The translations under genes and the position numbers were made by a program. The notes under the pieces were generated by a model. The model saw only the letters and a program-made list of their open reading frames with translations, did no database searches and was not told the DNA's origin. This document shows, piece by piece, positions 1-7,614 of a stretch of DNA of 10,517 nt (the first letter of the stretch is position 1; each line of letters opens with the position of its first letter). Source of the stretch: Spirochaetota bacterium (GTDB lineage Bacteria > Spirochaetota > UBA12135 > COTS27 > JAFLEE01); NCBI GenBank assembly GCA_017302015.1, contig JAFLEE010000128.1, positions 1 through 10,517 of the forward strand. The letters are read 5' to 3'.

Positions 1-263
1 GTGGACACTACGGGGGGGGGGGGCACTGCCGGGTGAATGGACCACGGCGCGATCCCTGGGCAGGACGATCAGCGTTTCCTGTAAAAAAGTCGCGATAGGA
101 TTGGCTGGCGTCTATTGCCGGAGGACTGCAGGAAGCAGAAGTCGGGTGTCGTAATTCACCGGTACCGATTTGGGGCCAAACTTTCACAGGAGCGCTGATT
201 TGATGAAAAAGTAACCTCAATTTCTTAATCTTCCACCCGATTCAAATGCGACAGCGTTTGACA
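1..263. other. Intergenic region without a credible gene
   Basis: I see no gene here. Short open frames exist on both strands, but none has a convincing ribosome binding site or a recognisable product. The stretch opens with a run of 12 G at 12-23. It is less G+C-rich than the coding DNA, especially 195-260. A perfect TTGACA hexamer at 258-263 could be a -35 element for the structured element that follows, but the best -10 match downstream (CATGTT, 283-288, 19-base spacer) is poor. The gene on the left lies outside the window. Confidence 0.5.
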
Positions 264-420
264 GGGTCCTCGTCGGTGGAAGCATGTTGCCCTCGTGGCA
301 GGTAGGGGACCCCGAAAGGGCGCATCAGTGCCACCACAAAAGACGCTTTCGGGGTTTACGGCTGGCGCTGCGGCGCCCCGGAGGGGTTCCCTACCTGCCG
401 CCGGGGGATGCTGAGGCCCC
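264..420 (+). ncRNA. Candidate structured RNA or long hairpin element, family not recognised
   Basis: Bases 297-313 pair with 383-399 over 17 positions, with 16 Watson-Crick pairs and one G-U (308/388). The helix continues outward through 290-295/402-407 (one G-U) and 282-285/408-411. Weaker pairing follows at 268-271/413-416 and 264-266/417-419. Inside are a hairpin 364-368/373-377 and a helix 314-318/346-350, giving a three-way junction. The CCCC at 310-313 can pair either with GGGG 383-386 (outer helix) or with GGGG 351-354 (inner helix grows to 10 bp, 309-318/346-355), so the two folds exclude each other. The two wobble pairs form only in a plus-strand transcript and would be A-C mismatches on the minus strand, which weakly favours plus. 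I could not match it to SRP RNA, 6S RNA, tmRNA, RNase P RNA or a common riboswitch. It could also be a DNA-level inverted repeat. Confidence 0.35.
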
Positions 421-450
421 GGCAAGACTATGGATTGCCAATCCAGATTC

Positions 451-474
451 AAAAAAGCCGATAGGCGCCTAGGC
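451..474 (-). terminator. Rho-independent-type terminator at the end of the operon
   Basis: Read on the minus strand, GCC-UAG pairs with CUA-GGC around a GCGC loop, with a two-base bulge (UC), followed directly by six U. The UAG of the stem is the stop codon of the regulator gene, so the hairpin begins within the stop. This fits the regulator being the last cistron. The stem is short and bulged, so termination may be partial. Confidence 0.5.
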
Positions 475-1500
475 GGAATCTCGCACGATGAGGGTCGGCT
501 TCACCCGCTCTCCCGAGGGCATCTCGCCGCGGAAGAGGGCAAGCATCTTGAGGCCGGCGAGGCGACCGATCTCGAAGAAGGGATTGTCCAGGGTGGTGAG
601 GGCCGGGGTCACGAGGGTGGCCAGGTCATTATTGTCGAAGGCCGTCACGCGCACATCCTCGGGCACGCGGCGTCCGGCGGCGCGCAGGGCCTCGATGACC
701 CCGTAGGCGCTGCGGTCGTTGGCGCACACGATGGCATGGGGAAGCCGTCCGCCCTTTAGGAGCGCCTCGCCGGCTTCGCGCCCGCCGCGCCGGGAGTAGC
801 GGCCGGAAAGTTTGCGCGCGAGAGTGAGGCCGAATTCCGGGGCCAGGCGTTCCACGATGCGGTCGCGGTCGGTGGCGTCGAGGTAGCCGGGATCCCCCGC
901 GATCCAGGCGAAATCCTTCACCCCTTTCGAGGCCAAATGGGTGAAGAGCGCCCGGTACCCGCTCTCCGAATCGATGTCGACGAAGGGGAAGGGGTGGCCG
1001 GCCTCGTAATGGTGGATGAGCACGAAGGGAATGGACTTCTCGTGGAGCGCCCGCGGGCGCCCATCGCCGGCGCGCAGGCCGAGGAAGACGAAGCCGTCGA
1101 CGGAGTGGGAGAGGGCCATGGCCGCCAGGGCCCCGGCGTCGAGGCCCCCGTCGGCGATGACGTTGACGGTGTAGCGGGCGGGATCCACCGCGTGGATGAT
1201 GCCGAAGAGCGTTTTGGAAAAATATTCGGAGAGGATCGTGCGCAGGCGGCCCGACGCGGGGTCGCGTTTGAAGGGGATGACGACCCCGATGCGGAAACTC
1301 TTCTTCTGGTAGAAACTGCGCCCGAGGTCGCTGGGCACGTACCCCAGCGATTTGGCGACGGCCTTCACGCGCCGGCGCGTGGATTCGGGGATGCCGGGGT
1401 GGTCGGCCAGCGCCCGGCTCACCGTGGACGGCGAAAGGCCCGCCCGGGCGGCGACGGTCAAACGGGTGACCTTGGCGCGCGGGCGGGCCTTCTTCGCCAC
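469..1500 (-). CDS. LacI-family transcriptional regulator
   Basis: Sugar-responsive DNA-binding repressor. From the GTG start (343 aa), residues 11-60 form the LacI helix-turn-helix: LTVAARAGLSPSTVSRAL, followed by the RRRVKAVAKSLGYVPS hinge region. Residues from about 70 onward are the periplasmic-binding-protein-like sensor (FRIGVVIPF; IVCANDRSAYGVIEALRAAG; VTAFDNNDLATLVTPALTTL). Length is normal for the family. I chose GTG at 1500 because it lies 13 bases past the preceding stop and has AAGG upstream. An in-frame TTG at 1539 would add 13 residues, overlap the upstream gene by 26 bases and has no visible Shine-Dalgarno. The gene is the last cistron of the sugar operon and ends in a terminator-like hairpin. 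It is the best local candidate to bind the palindrome at 9868-9889, but that is inference. Family assignment is secure; effector unknown. Confidence 0.93.
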   Translation of the reverse strand: MAKKARPRAKVTRLTVAARAGLSPSTVSRALADHPGIPESTRRRVKAVAKSLGYVPSDLGRSFYQKKSFRIGVVIPFKRDPASGRLRTILSEYFSKTLFGIIHAVDPARYTVNVIADGGLDAGALAAMALSHSVDGFVFLGLRAGDGRPRALHEKSIPFVLIHHYEAGHPFPFVDIDSESGYRALFTHLASKGVKDFAWIAGDPGYLDATDRDRIVERLAPEFGLTLARKLSGRYSRRGGREAGEALLKGGRLPHAIVCANDRSAYGVIEALRAAGRRVPEDVRVTAFDNNDLATLVTPALTTLDNPFFEIGRLAGLKMLALFRGEMPSGERVKPTLIVRDSA

Positions 1501-1513
1501 GGAGCGGCCGGCC

Positions 1514-2521
1514 TTATTTCTTCGAGAAGGCGGCGTCAAAAGCGACGGCCGACGGGGCGAAATCCAGGCGCTTGACGAACGCCGCGGCCTCGGCCGCGCC
1601 GTGCTCCCGGTCCATCCCGATGTCTTCCCACTCCACCGATAAGGGGCCGGCGTAGCCCATGCGGTTGAGTTCCCGGAGGATGGCCTCGAAATCGATGCGG
1701 CCGCGGCCCAGGGAACGGAACTCCCACGAGCGGCGCACGTCGCCGAAATCGGTGTGGCCGCCGAAGGTGCCGGCCTCGGTGCGGATCTCGCTCCACCACA
1801 CGTCCTTCATGTGCACGTGGTAGATGCGGTCGGAGAACTTGCGCAGGAAGCCGACGTAGTCGACGTTCTGGTAGCCGAAATGGCTGGGATCGTAGTTGAA
1901 GCCGAACTCGGGCCGCCGCCCGATGGCCTTGAGCACGCGCTCGGCGGTCGCGATGTCGAAGGCGATCTCCGTGGGGTGGACTTCCAGGGCGAACTTCACC
2001 CCCTGCTTGCCGAACTCGTCCATGATCGGGTTCCAGCGCTTGGCGAAATCGTCGTAGCCGGCCTGGATCATCTCGGGGGACACGGGGGGGAAGGAGTAGA
2101 GGTAGGGCCAGATGGACGACCCGGTGAAGCCGTTCACCACCGAAACGCCCAGGTTCTTGGCGGCCTTGGCGGCGAGTTTGATCTCGTCGGCGGCCCGTTG
2201 GCGCACGCCCTCGGGCTTCCCGTCGCCCCAGACGTGGGGGGGGACGATGGACTTGTGGCGGTCGTCGATGAGGTCGCAGACGGCCTGGCCGACGAGGTGG
2301 GCCGAGATCGCGCGCACGGCGAGGCCGTGCTTCTTGAGGGTCGAGAGTTTGGCGTCGCAATAGGCCTTGTCGCTGGCGGCCTTCACCACGTCGAGGTGGT
2401 CGCCCCAGCAGGCGATCTCCAGCCCGTCATACCCGAAGGCCTTGGCCTTCTGGCAGAGGGTTTCGAAGGGGAGGTCGGCCCACTGGCCGGTGAAAAGGGT
2501 CACGAGTCGTTTGTCGCTCAT
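1514..2521 (-). CDS. Sugar phosphate isomerase/epimerase-like TIM barrel
   Basis: A 335-aa protein of the AP-endonuclease-2/xylose-isomerase-like TIM-barrel superfamily, cytoplasmic (no signal peptide). The pattern of metal ligands is intact: E180 in ALEVHPTE, D211 and H214 in [10 protein letters not shown]235/H237 in YHVHMKD and E297 in SVEWED. The N-terminal [12 protein letters not shown], the [10 protein letters not shown] segment and the C-terminal FDAAFSKK tail resemble a conserved subfamily of about 335 residues in actinobacteria and other soil bacteria, so the protein looks complete. The ATG has AGGAG six bases upstream. It follows the TIM barrel at 2556-3305 after 34 bases and precedes the regulator. 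Members isomerise or epimerise sugars, often keto-sugars made by a partner Gfo/Idh enzyme; the substrate here is unknown. Confidence 0.94.
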   Translation of the reverse strand: MSDKRLVTLFTGQWADLPFETLCQKAKAFGYDGLEIACWGDHLDVVKAASDKAYCDAKLSTLKKHGLAVRAISAHLVGQAVCDLIDDRHKSIVPPHVWGDGKPEGVRQRAADEIKLAAKAAKNLGVSVVNGFTGSSIWPYLYSFPPVSPEMIQAGYDDFAKRWNPIMDEFGKQGVKFALEVHPTEIAFDIATAERVLKAIGRRPEFGFNYDPSHFGYQNVDYVGFLRKFSDRIYHVHMKDVWWSEIRTEAGTFGGHTDFGDVRRSWEFRSLGRGRIDFEAILRELNRMGYAGPLSVEWEDIGMDREHGAAEAAAFVKRLDFAPSAVAFDAAFSKK

Positions 2522-2555
2522 CGAGGTCTCCTGTTTGATTGTTCTGCGGCGCCGC

Positions 2556-3305
2556 TTACGAAGCGCGCAGTTTTTCGACGCATTGCTTGAGGGCGGGATC
2601 CGGGTTCTCCACGTCGCCCTCGTATTCGAAGACGGCGTGGCCGTCGAAGCCCGTGGCCTCGAGGGCCTTGAGCAGTTCGGGCAGGTTCAGGTTGCCCGTG
2701 CCCACGATCACGTCGGTCCACTTGGCCGCGCGGTCGAAGGTGAAATCCTTGTAGTGCATGCCGTAGACGCGCTTGCCGAATTTCTGCACCCATTCCACGG
2801 GGTTGCCGCGGCCCGTTTGCATGCACCAAGCGGTGTCGATGCAGACGCCGATCTGCGGCCCGGAAATTTTGAGCAGGTGCTCGAGGACGTCGAAGGACCC
2901 GCCGAACATATAGCCGCCGTGGCAATGGATGGCCAGGCGTACGCCGAACTCGTCGGAGAGTTTCATCACGGCCGGGATGGCGGTGGTGAAACTGTCGACC
3001 CGGAAGTGGGCGGTCATCATCTTGGCGCCGGCGATCTTGGCGCATTCGAACCATTTGCGCTCTTTTGCCACGTCGCCGACGAAGGTTTGCACGCCCATCG
3101 ACTTGATGGCGACGCCGGCCTTCATGTAGGTTTCGACAACCGGGGCGAAGGTTTCCGGGGAGTCGTAATTATGGTGCACGGCGCAGAGTTCGATGCTCTC
3201 GACGCCGAGGGCCTTCACCTTGGAGGCGACGACCGCGTTGTCCTTGAAGCCGCGGAGGCAATACGACTGCATGCCCGCGTTGCGGGCCGGGGAAAGGGAA
3301 GCCAT
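2556..3305 (-). CDS. Sugar phosphate isomerase/epimerase-like TIM barrel, short form
   Basis: A 249-aa AP-endonuclease-2-fold protein, on the short side for the superfamily. Visible motifs: IELCAVHH near residues 38-45 (early barrel strand), LAIHCHGGY at 124-132, IDTAW at 156-160 (Asp157), YGMHYKDF at 181-188 (His184) and VFEYEG at 225-230 (Glu227). The strand that usually supplies a Glu ligand reads IHCHG, close to the IHNHG variant of one subfamily, so a metal site is still likely. AGGAG lies six bases before the ATG; Met12 is a possible later start. The preceding gene is an oxidoreductase 61 bases away, suggesting the two act in sequence. The barrels at 1514-2521 and 5771-6679 are clearly different proteins, not recent duplicates. 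Exact reaction unknown. Confidence 0.93.
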   Translation of the reverse strand: MASLSPARNAGMQSYCLRGFKDNAVVASKVKALGVESIELCAVHHNYDSPETFAPVVETYMKAGVAIKSMGVQTFVGDVAKERKWFECAKIAGAKMMTAHFRVDSFTTAIPAVMKLSDEFGVRLAIHCHGGYMFGGSFDVLEHLLKISGPQIGVCIDTAWCMQTGRGNPVEWVQKFGKRVYGMHYKDFTFDRAAKWTDVIVGTGNLNLPELLKALEATGFDGHAVFEYEGDVENPDPALKQCVEKLRAS

Positions 3306-3366
3306 GGAAACTCCTGTGGGGTTTAACTCGGAAAAATAGAAGACATGGGATTGCGGGCCGGGGCAC

Positions 3367-4527
3367 TCAGGCGCCCAATTTCGTCCATTTCACGGCGTCG
3401 TTGAAGCCGTTGTCGACCACCGCCCGGATGAACGACAGGCCTTTGAGCCCGTCTTCGATCCCGGGGAAGTCGCTCTCGAGTTCGGTGGGTTTTCGGCCCT
3501 CTTCGAGGGCGCAAAGGGTATCGGCGAAGTTCACATAGAGGTTGGCGAAGGCCTCGATGAAGGCTTCGGGGTGCCCGGCGGGGATGCGGCTGACCCGGTC
3601 GGCCGCGGGGCAGAGGTAGCCGCCGCCCTTTCTGGCGTAGGTCATGACCGGGGTATTCTCCTTCTGCACGAGGAGGTAATTGGGGTTTTCTTGCTTCCAC
3701 GCCACGCGGCCCTTTTCGCAATAGACGCGGATATTGAGGCCGCACTCCTCGCCGAAGGAGACCTGGGAGGCGTGGAGCACCCCCTTCGCGCCGCCCTTGA
3801 ACCGCAAAAGCACGTTGCCGTCGTTATCGAGGGGCTGGCCCTGGAAACAGGTGAGGTCGGCGCAGAGGGATTCGACGTCGAGGCCCGTGATGTACTCGGC
3901 CAGATGATGGCAATGGGTGCCGATGTCGCCCATGCAATTGCTGATGCCGGAGACCTTGGGGTCCATGCGCCAGGGGTTGATCTTGAGGCCCACATCCCCG
4001 AGGAGCGCGAGAATCCATCCCTGGGGGAACTCCACGACGACCTTCATCACCTTTCCCAATTCCCCGCCGGCCACCAGGTGGCGGGCCTGCTTCACCATGG
4101 GGTAACCGCTATAATTGTGGGTGAGCATGAATTGCTTCCCGCTTCTGGCGTGGATCTTCTTCAGGTCGAGGGCCTCTTCCATGGAATAGCAGAGGGGCTT
4201 GTCGCACACGACGTGGAAGCCCGCCTCGAGGGCGGCCTTCACCGGGGCGAAATGCATGTGGTTGGGGGTGACCACGGTGACGAAATCGATGCGCTTGTCG
4301 GCGGGGAGTTTCGCCTCCGCCGCGAGCATCTCCGCGTGGGTTCCGTAGACCCGGGCCGGATCTACATTGAGCGCTTTCCCGCTCTCCTTCGATTTCGCCG
4401 GGTCGCTGGAGAACGCCCCAGCCACAAGTTCGATGCGGCCGTCCATGCGGGCGGCCTTGCGGTGCACGTCGCCGATGAAAGCGCCGATGCCGCCGCCGAC
4501 CATGCCCATCCTCAGTTTGCGCGCCAT
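3367..4527 (-). CDS. Gfo/Idh/MocA-family oxidoreductase, 386 aa
   Basis: NAD(P)-dependent sugar or cyclitol dehydrogenase. The N-terminal Rossmann fold has MVGGGIGAFIG at residues 9-19. The catalytic-lysine motif is DKPL with Lys110. The C-terminal sugar-binding domain has WRMDPKVSG and GDIGTHCHHLAEYITG with Asp201 and His205, the usual catalytic pair. It matches a recognisable subfamily of about 385 residues marked by the GGGxGAFIGxVHR start, THNYSGYPMV and the late IPAGHPEAFIEAFANLY segment, so it looks full length and active. GGGAGG lies six bases upstream of the ATG. It is flanked by another oxidoreductase upstream and a TIM barrel downstream. A GC-rich hairpin (4555-4577) precedes its ribosome binding site. 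Substrate cannot be read from the sequence. Confidence 0.95.
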   Translation of the reverse strand: MARKLRMGMVGGGIGAFIGDVHRKAARMDGRIELVAGAFSSDPAKSKESGKALNVDPARVYGTHAEMLAAEAKLPADKRIDFVTVVTPNHMHFAPVKAALEAGFHVVCDKPLCYSMEEALDLKKIHARSGKQFMLTHNYSGYPMVKQARHLVAGGELGKVMKVVVEFPQGWILALLGDVGLKINPWRMDPKVSGISNCMGDIGTHCHHLAEYITGLDVESLCADLTCFQGQPLDNDGNVLLRFKGGAKGVLHASQVSFGEECGLNIRVYCEKGRVAWKQENPNYLLVQKENTPVMTYARKGGGYLCPAADRVSRIPAGHPEAFIEAFANLYVNFADTLCALEEGRKPTELESDFPGIEDGLKGLSFIRAVVDNGFNDAVKWTKLGA

Positions 4528-4554
4528 GTTTCGCCTCCCTTTGGTTGTCCCGCT

Positions 4555-4577
4555 CCGCGCCCCGTGAGGGGCGGCGG
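4555..4577 (-). other. Intercistronic GC-rich hairpin
   Basis: CGCCCC (4558-4563) pairs with GGGGCG (4568-4573) around a GTGA loop. Three further pairs (4555-4557 with 4575-4577) follow a one-base bulge. It sits between two oxidoreductase genes, about 27 bases before the start of the downstream one, with no T run behind it. It looks more like a transcript-processing or stability hairpin than a terminator. Confidence 0.45.
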
Positions 4578-4593
4578 GCGGTCTGGTTTCAAC

Positions 4594-5742
4594 TCAAATC
4601 TTCACCCAGGCGCTCTTTTTGGAGCTCTCGAGGATGCGATCGCACAAATCCAATTCGCGCAGCCCGTCTTTGAACGTCGCGTAAGTGACGTCTTTGCCCG
4701 GTCGGCCCTCCAGGATGCGGCCGTAGTATTCCTTGTACATCTGCTTGAAGGTGTCGGGGAAGCCCTCGTTGTGGCCGCCGGGATAACTGGCGAGGGCTCG
4801 GGCTTCGGGCGTGAGGAGCGACGGGTCTTTCAGCAGCGTCTCGTTGGCCTTGTCGCGGTGGCCGACCCAGAGTTCGTTGGGCTTCTCCGAATCGAAGGCC
4901 AGGGCCTGTTTGGCCCCGTCGATCTCGAAATAGAGGCGGTTCTTGCGGCCGGCGGAGACTTGGCTCACGGTGAGCACCCCGCGCGCGCCGGTCTCGAATT
5001 TGAAGAGCACCGTGGCGAAATCCTCGGTCTTGATCTCGATGTCGACGTAATCCTCGGGCTTGAGGATCTTGCCCGAGTAGGTCTCGACCGGCTTGGCCGG
5101 CTTCTTGCGCTTGGGGTGGACCGTGGAGAAATCGGCGAAGACTTCGGTGATGCGAAGGCCCGAGACGTGCTCGATCATGTCCATCCAGTGGCTGCCGATA
5201 TCGGCGATGGCCCGCGATTCGCCCGACATCTTGGGCTCGAGGCGCCAATTATAGTCGGTCTCGTAATAAAGCCAGTCCTGCAGGTAGGAGCCGTGGATGG
5301 CGTAGATGCGGCCCACGCTCCCGTTTTCGATGAGCGTCTTCGCCTGGCGCACCAATGGGTAGAAGCGCAGGTTGAAGTTCACGGCGTTGGCCACGCCCTG
5401 CTTCTCGGCGAGCTCCACCAACTCGGCCGCCTCTTTCGCGGTCGTCGCCAGGGGCTTCTCGCAGATGACGTGCTTTTTCGCCAGGAGGGCGTCTTTCACC
5501 ATGCCGTAGTGCAGGAAATTGGGCGTGCACACGTGCACCGCCTGGATGCCGGGGTCGGCCAGGAGTTCCTTGTAGTCGGTGTAATACTTCTCCACCCCCA
5601 ATTGGTCGGCGCTCTTCTTGGCGACCTCGGGGTTATTGTCCGAAAAGGCGGCCACGTTCACGATGCCCGTGCGCCGCAGGGCTTCCATGTGGGCCGGCCC
5701 GATGAAGCCGAGACCGATGACGCCGACGTTGACTTTCGCCAT
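4594..5742 (-). CDS. Gfo/Idh/MocA-family oxidoreductase, levoglucosan-dehydrogenase-like architecture
   Basis: A 382-aa NAD(P)-dependent sugar dehydrogenase. The Rossmann motif is [13 protein letters not shown] (residues 6-18), the lysine motif ICEKPLATT has Lys96, and [11 protein letters not shown] carries Asp181 and His185. The block [13 protein letters not shown] ... GSYLQDW ... YNWRLEP resembles levoglucosan dehydrogenase and related 3-keto-forming glycoside dehydrogenases, where the equivalent reads FNYRR ... GTYLQDW ... LSWRF. That suggests oxidation of a sugar ring hydroxyl, probably C3, but the specificity is inference. AGAGG lies six bases before the ATG. It starts 28 bases after the stop of the TIM-barrel gene at 5771-6679, the closest oxidoreductase/isomerase pair in the operon. 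No internal defect is seen. Confidence 0.94.
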   Translation of the reverse strand: MAKVNVGVIGLGFIGPAHMEALRRTGIVNVAAFSDNNPEVAKKSADQLGVEKYYTDYKELLADPGIQAVHVCTPNFLHYGMVKDALLAKKHVICEKPLATTAKEAAELVELAEKQGVANAVNFNLRFYPLVRQAKTLIENGSVGRIYAIHGSYLQDWLYYETDYNWRLEPKMSGESRAIADIGSHWMDMIEHVSGLRITEVFADFSTVHPKRKKPAKPVETYSGKILKPEDYVDIEIKTEDFATVLFKFETGARGVLTVSQVSAGRKNRLYFEIDGAKQALAFDSEKPNELWVGHRDKANETLLKDPSLLTPEARALASYPGGHNEGFPDTFKQMYKEYYGRILEGRPGKDVTYATFKDGLRELDLCDRILESSKKSAWVKI

Positions 5743-5770
5743 GAGATACCTCTTGGGGGTTATTTTAGGA

Positions 5771-6679
5771 TCAGAAGGGACTGGGGATGGGGTCGCCGCC
5801 GCGGCATGCTTTCAGGTAGTGAAGGCCGCGGAGCTGGCCGGAGAGTTCGAGTTCTTTGCGGTGCACGGGGTCGTGGTAGCCCTCGATGTCGATGGTGCCC
5901 TGGTAGCCGCTTTGCATGAGGATCGTGCAGACGTCGTTCCAGTTCGTGTCGCCGAAGCCGGGGGTGCGGTGCCAGACGTAGGGGCGGTCGCCCTTGGTGC
6001 CGTGTTCCTTCACGATGTCCCAGGCGATGGTGGCGTCTTTCCCGTGCACGTGGAAGACTTTCTGGACCCATTTGCGAAGTTGGGGGATGGGGTCGACGAG
6101 CCCCACCATCTGGTGGCAGGGCTCCCATTCGAGGCCCAGGTTGTCCATGGGCACCTCGTTGAACATGAGTTCCCAAGCGGCCGGGCCTTGGGCGATGTTC
6201 CAATCGCCGGTCTTCCAATTGCCGCCCATGTCGCAATTCTCGAAGGCGATGCGCACGCCCTGGTCCTTGGCGCGCCGGGCCAGTTCGCCGAAGGTCTTCT
6301 TGAAGGCGGGCATGCTGTCGGGGATCGGCTGGTTGACGATGCGCCCGGCGAATCCGCAGACGAGGTCGGTGCCGAAATCCTTGGCGGTGTCGATGACGCG
6401 TTCCCACGATTTGACGCAATCGGCGTTCTTGTCGGTGGGGGCGAGGGGGTTGCCGAAGACGCCCACGGAACTGATGAGGCTGTTCTTGGCGTCGAGGCGG
6501 GCGCGGACTTTTTTAGCGAGCTCCTTGAGCGCGGGGGTGTCCATGTTCGTCGTCTGCCAGAAGGTCAGGCCGAAGGATTCGAAGCCGAGGGCGTCGAGTT
6601 TGGGCAGGAGGTCGGGGGCCGCCCCGCCGCCGATGAGGGTGCCGACCCGGATAAGGCCGCCGGGGAGAAGTTGGTTCAT
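5771..6679 (-). CDS. Sugar phosphate isomerase/epimerase-like TIM barrel with altered metal-site motif
   Basis: A 302-aa AP-endonuclease-2-fold protein. Likely metal ligands are Glu147 (IAFENCD), Glu186 and His189 (LEWEPCHQ), His210/His212 (VFHVHGKD) and Glu266 (IDIEGYHDP). The EPCH motif stands where DPSH is usual, so an Asp-to-Glu change is apparent. I chose ATG at 6679 because AGGAG lies five bases upstream; an in-frame TTG at 6733 would add 18 residues unlike the family. The preceding ThuA-like gene ends 210 bases upstream, the largest gap in the operon, so an internal promoter is possible. The next gene, an oxidoreductase, follows after 28 bases. Probably isomerises or cleaves a keto-sugar; substrate unknown. 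Confidence 0.94.
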   Translation of the reverse strand: MNQLLPGGLIRVGTLIGGGAAPDLLPKLDALGFESFGLTFWQTTNMDTPALKELAKKVRARLDAKNSLISSVGVFGNPLAPTDKNADCVKSWERVIDTAKDFGTDLVCGFAGRIVNQPIPDSMPAFKKTFGELARRAKDQGVRIAFENCDMGGNWKTGDWNIAQGPAAWELMFNEVPMDNLGLEWEPCHQMVGLVDPIPQLRKWVQKVFHVHGKDATIAWDIVKEHGTKGDRPYVWHRTPGFGDTNWNDVCTILMQSGYQGTIDIEGYHDPVHRKELELSGQLRGLHYLKACRGGDPIPSPF

Positions 6680-6760
6680 GGAAGGCTCCTGGGGCCCCGC
6701 GGTTTCGACCGAGAGAAGGGCCCGGTCCACCAAGGATGGATCACAATCGCCTCCCGGGGA

Positions 6761-6786
6761 ATGGAGCGGATGGAGCGAACATGGAG
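6761..6786. repeat. Short direct repeats in the widest intergenic gap
   Basis: ATGGAGCG occurs at 6761-6768 and 6770-6777, with a shorter ATGGAG at 6781-6786, so the units lie 9 and 11 bases apart, close to one helical turn. They lie in the 210-base gap between the ThuA-like gene and the TIM-barrel gene. They could be a protein-binding array or chance slippage; no clear promoter hexamers accompany them. Confidence 0.3.
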
Positions 6787-6797
6787 GATATTGACCT

Positions 6798-6820
6798 CAC
6801 GGCGGGTTTCCCCGCCCGTG
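6798..6820 (-). other. Intercistronic GC-rich hairpin
   Basis: GGCGGG (6801-6806) pairs with CCCGCC (6811-6816) around TTTC. After one bulged C at 6817, CAC (6798-6800) pairs with GTG (6818-6820). It sits mid-gap, 118 bases before the TIM-barrel start. Its arms are strong but no U run follows on the minus strand, so it is not a canonical terminator. Confidence 0.45.
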
Positions 6821-6889
6821 CCGCGCTCCGATGCGACCGGAGGAGCGGACAGGAGCGGTTCGGGGCCGCGATGAGGCGCCCGCGACTCA

Positions 6890-7537
6890 TCAACGCGCCG
6901 CCCATAGCAGCCCGCGGCGCACGATTTCCCTCACTTCGGGGACCTCGAAATCCCGGCGCGCATGGCCCAGACTGGTGTAGAACACCCGGCCCTTCTGCCA
7001 GGGGCGCGTCCAGACCACGGGCATCACGGTACCCTTCACCCAATCGGCGTGCTTGCCGTCGAAGGTGGTGGTGGCGAGGACCTCGTTGCCGGGGTCGGTG
7101 TGCATGTAATATTGTTCGCTGGTGATCTGGAAATTGGCGAGGCCCTTCGTGATGGGGTTCTCCTTCTTCGAGAGATTCACCGTGTAGGGGATGATGTTCC
7201 CCGGGTGGGCCACCCATTGGCCGCCGGTCATCCATTGGTAGCCCGTATCCTTTCGGAAACTATCGCACATGCCGCCGTGCCAGCCGCCGAGGCCGCAGCC
7301 CGCGGCGATGGCGGCCTGGAGGCCCTTGGATTGCTCGCCGGTGATCTCGGCCATGGTCCAAACGGGCACGACGAGGTCGAGGCTCTGCATGAACGGGGCG
7401 TCGGTGTAGACGTCGAGCGTGTTCAGGTAGACGACGTGGTAGCCCTCGGCTTCCAGGACGTCGCGGAAGAGGGCGGAGGTGGATTGCGGGTCGTGCCCGT
7501 CCCAGCCGCCCCAGGTCACAAGCGCTTTCTTCTTCAT
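6890..7537 (-). CDS. ThuA-like protein (class I glutamine-amidotransferase-like fold)
   Basis: A 215-aa protein of the ThuA/trehalose-utilisation family. Family hallmarks are visible: ALVTWGGWDGHDP at residues 5-17, GLGGWHGGMCDSFR at 82-95 (where a catalytic Cys would lie in true amidotransferases), FQITSEQYYMHTDP at 136-149 and MPVVWTRPWQKGRVFYTSLGH at 172-192. Single-domain length is normal. In trehalose/sucrose catabolism ThuA acts with ThuB, a Gfo/Idh dehydrogenase that makes 3-keto-disaccharides, so its position among four such dehydrogenases is suggestive. The exact reaction of ThuA-like proteins is not something the sequence can settle. GGAG lies eight bases before the ATG. A perfect 7-bp hairpin (7563-7579) sits just upstream. 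No signal peptide. Confidence 0.93.
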   Translation of the reverse strand: MKKKALVTWGGWDGHDPQSTSALFRDVLEAEGYHVVYLNTLDVYTDAPFMQSLDLVVPVWTMAEITGEQSKGLQAAIAAGCGLGGWHGGMCDSFRKDTGYQWMTGGQWVAHPGNIIPYTVNLSKKENPITKGLANFQITSEQYYMHTDPGNEVLATTTFDGKHADWVKGTVMPVVWTRPWQKGRVFYTSLGHARRDFEVPEVREIVRRGLLWAAR

Positions 7538-7562
7538 CGTGGGTTCTCCATGGCCCCCGCGC

Positions 7563-7579
7563 CTCCCGCCAAGCGGGAG
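7563..7579 (-). other. Intercistronic hairpin
   Basis: CTCCCGC (7563-7569) and GCGGGAG (7573-7579) are perfect inverted repeats around a three-base loop. The element lies between an oxidoreductase stop and the ThuA-like start, 25 bases before the latter, with no U run. A role in transcript processing or translation of the downstream gene is possible but inferred. Confidence 0.5.
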
Positions 7580-7614
7580 CCTCGGGCACCGGTCGTAGGA
7601 TGTGGGTGCCGCCC

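Noticed and set aside
8-220. A 70-codon minus-strand open frame at the left edge
   Set aside because: The composition is low-complexity, part of it translates the G/C homopolymer, and no known motif is visible.
431-445. Small hairpin TGGATT/AATCCA and a possible tRNA or terminator
   Set aside because: No tRNA cloverleaf surrounds it and no T run follows. The hairpin just beyond the regulator stop at 451-474 is the better terminator.
425-456. Minus-strand promoter-like pair TTGAAT and TAGTCT (16-base spacer) reading into the structured element
   Set aside because: The matches are only 4 of 6 at each hexamer and it overlaps the terminator region. The wobble pairs of the element favour the other strand, so I do not call it.
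937-2590. Long plus-strand open frames opposite the regulator and first TIM barrel
   Set aside because: They are antisense to genes with clear family motifs, and their translations show biased composition and no recognisable domain.
2752-2763. A partial copy of the operator half-site (CATGCACTACA on the minus strand)
   Set aside because: It encodes the conserved Met-His-Tyr-Lys segment of the TIM barrel and lacks the second arm, so it is probably coincidence.
3571-5919. A 782-codon open frame on the plus strand
   Set aside because: It lies antisense to two complete Gfo/Idh genes with intact motifs. Its translation is a low-complexity mix rich in G, A, V, H, D and E, as expected for the shadow frame of G+C-rich coding DNA.
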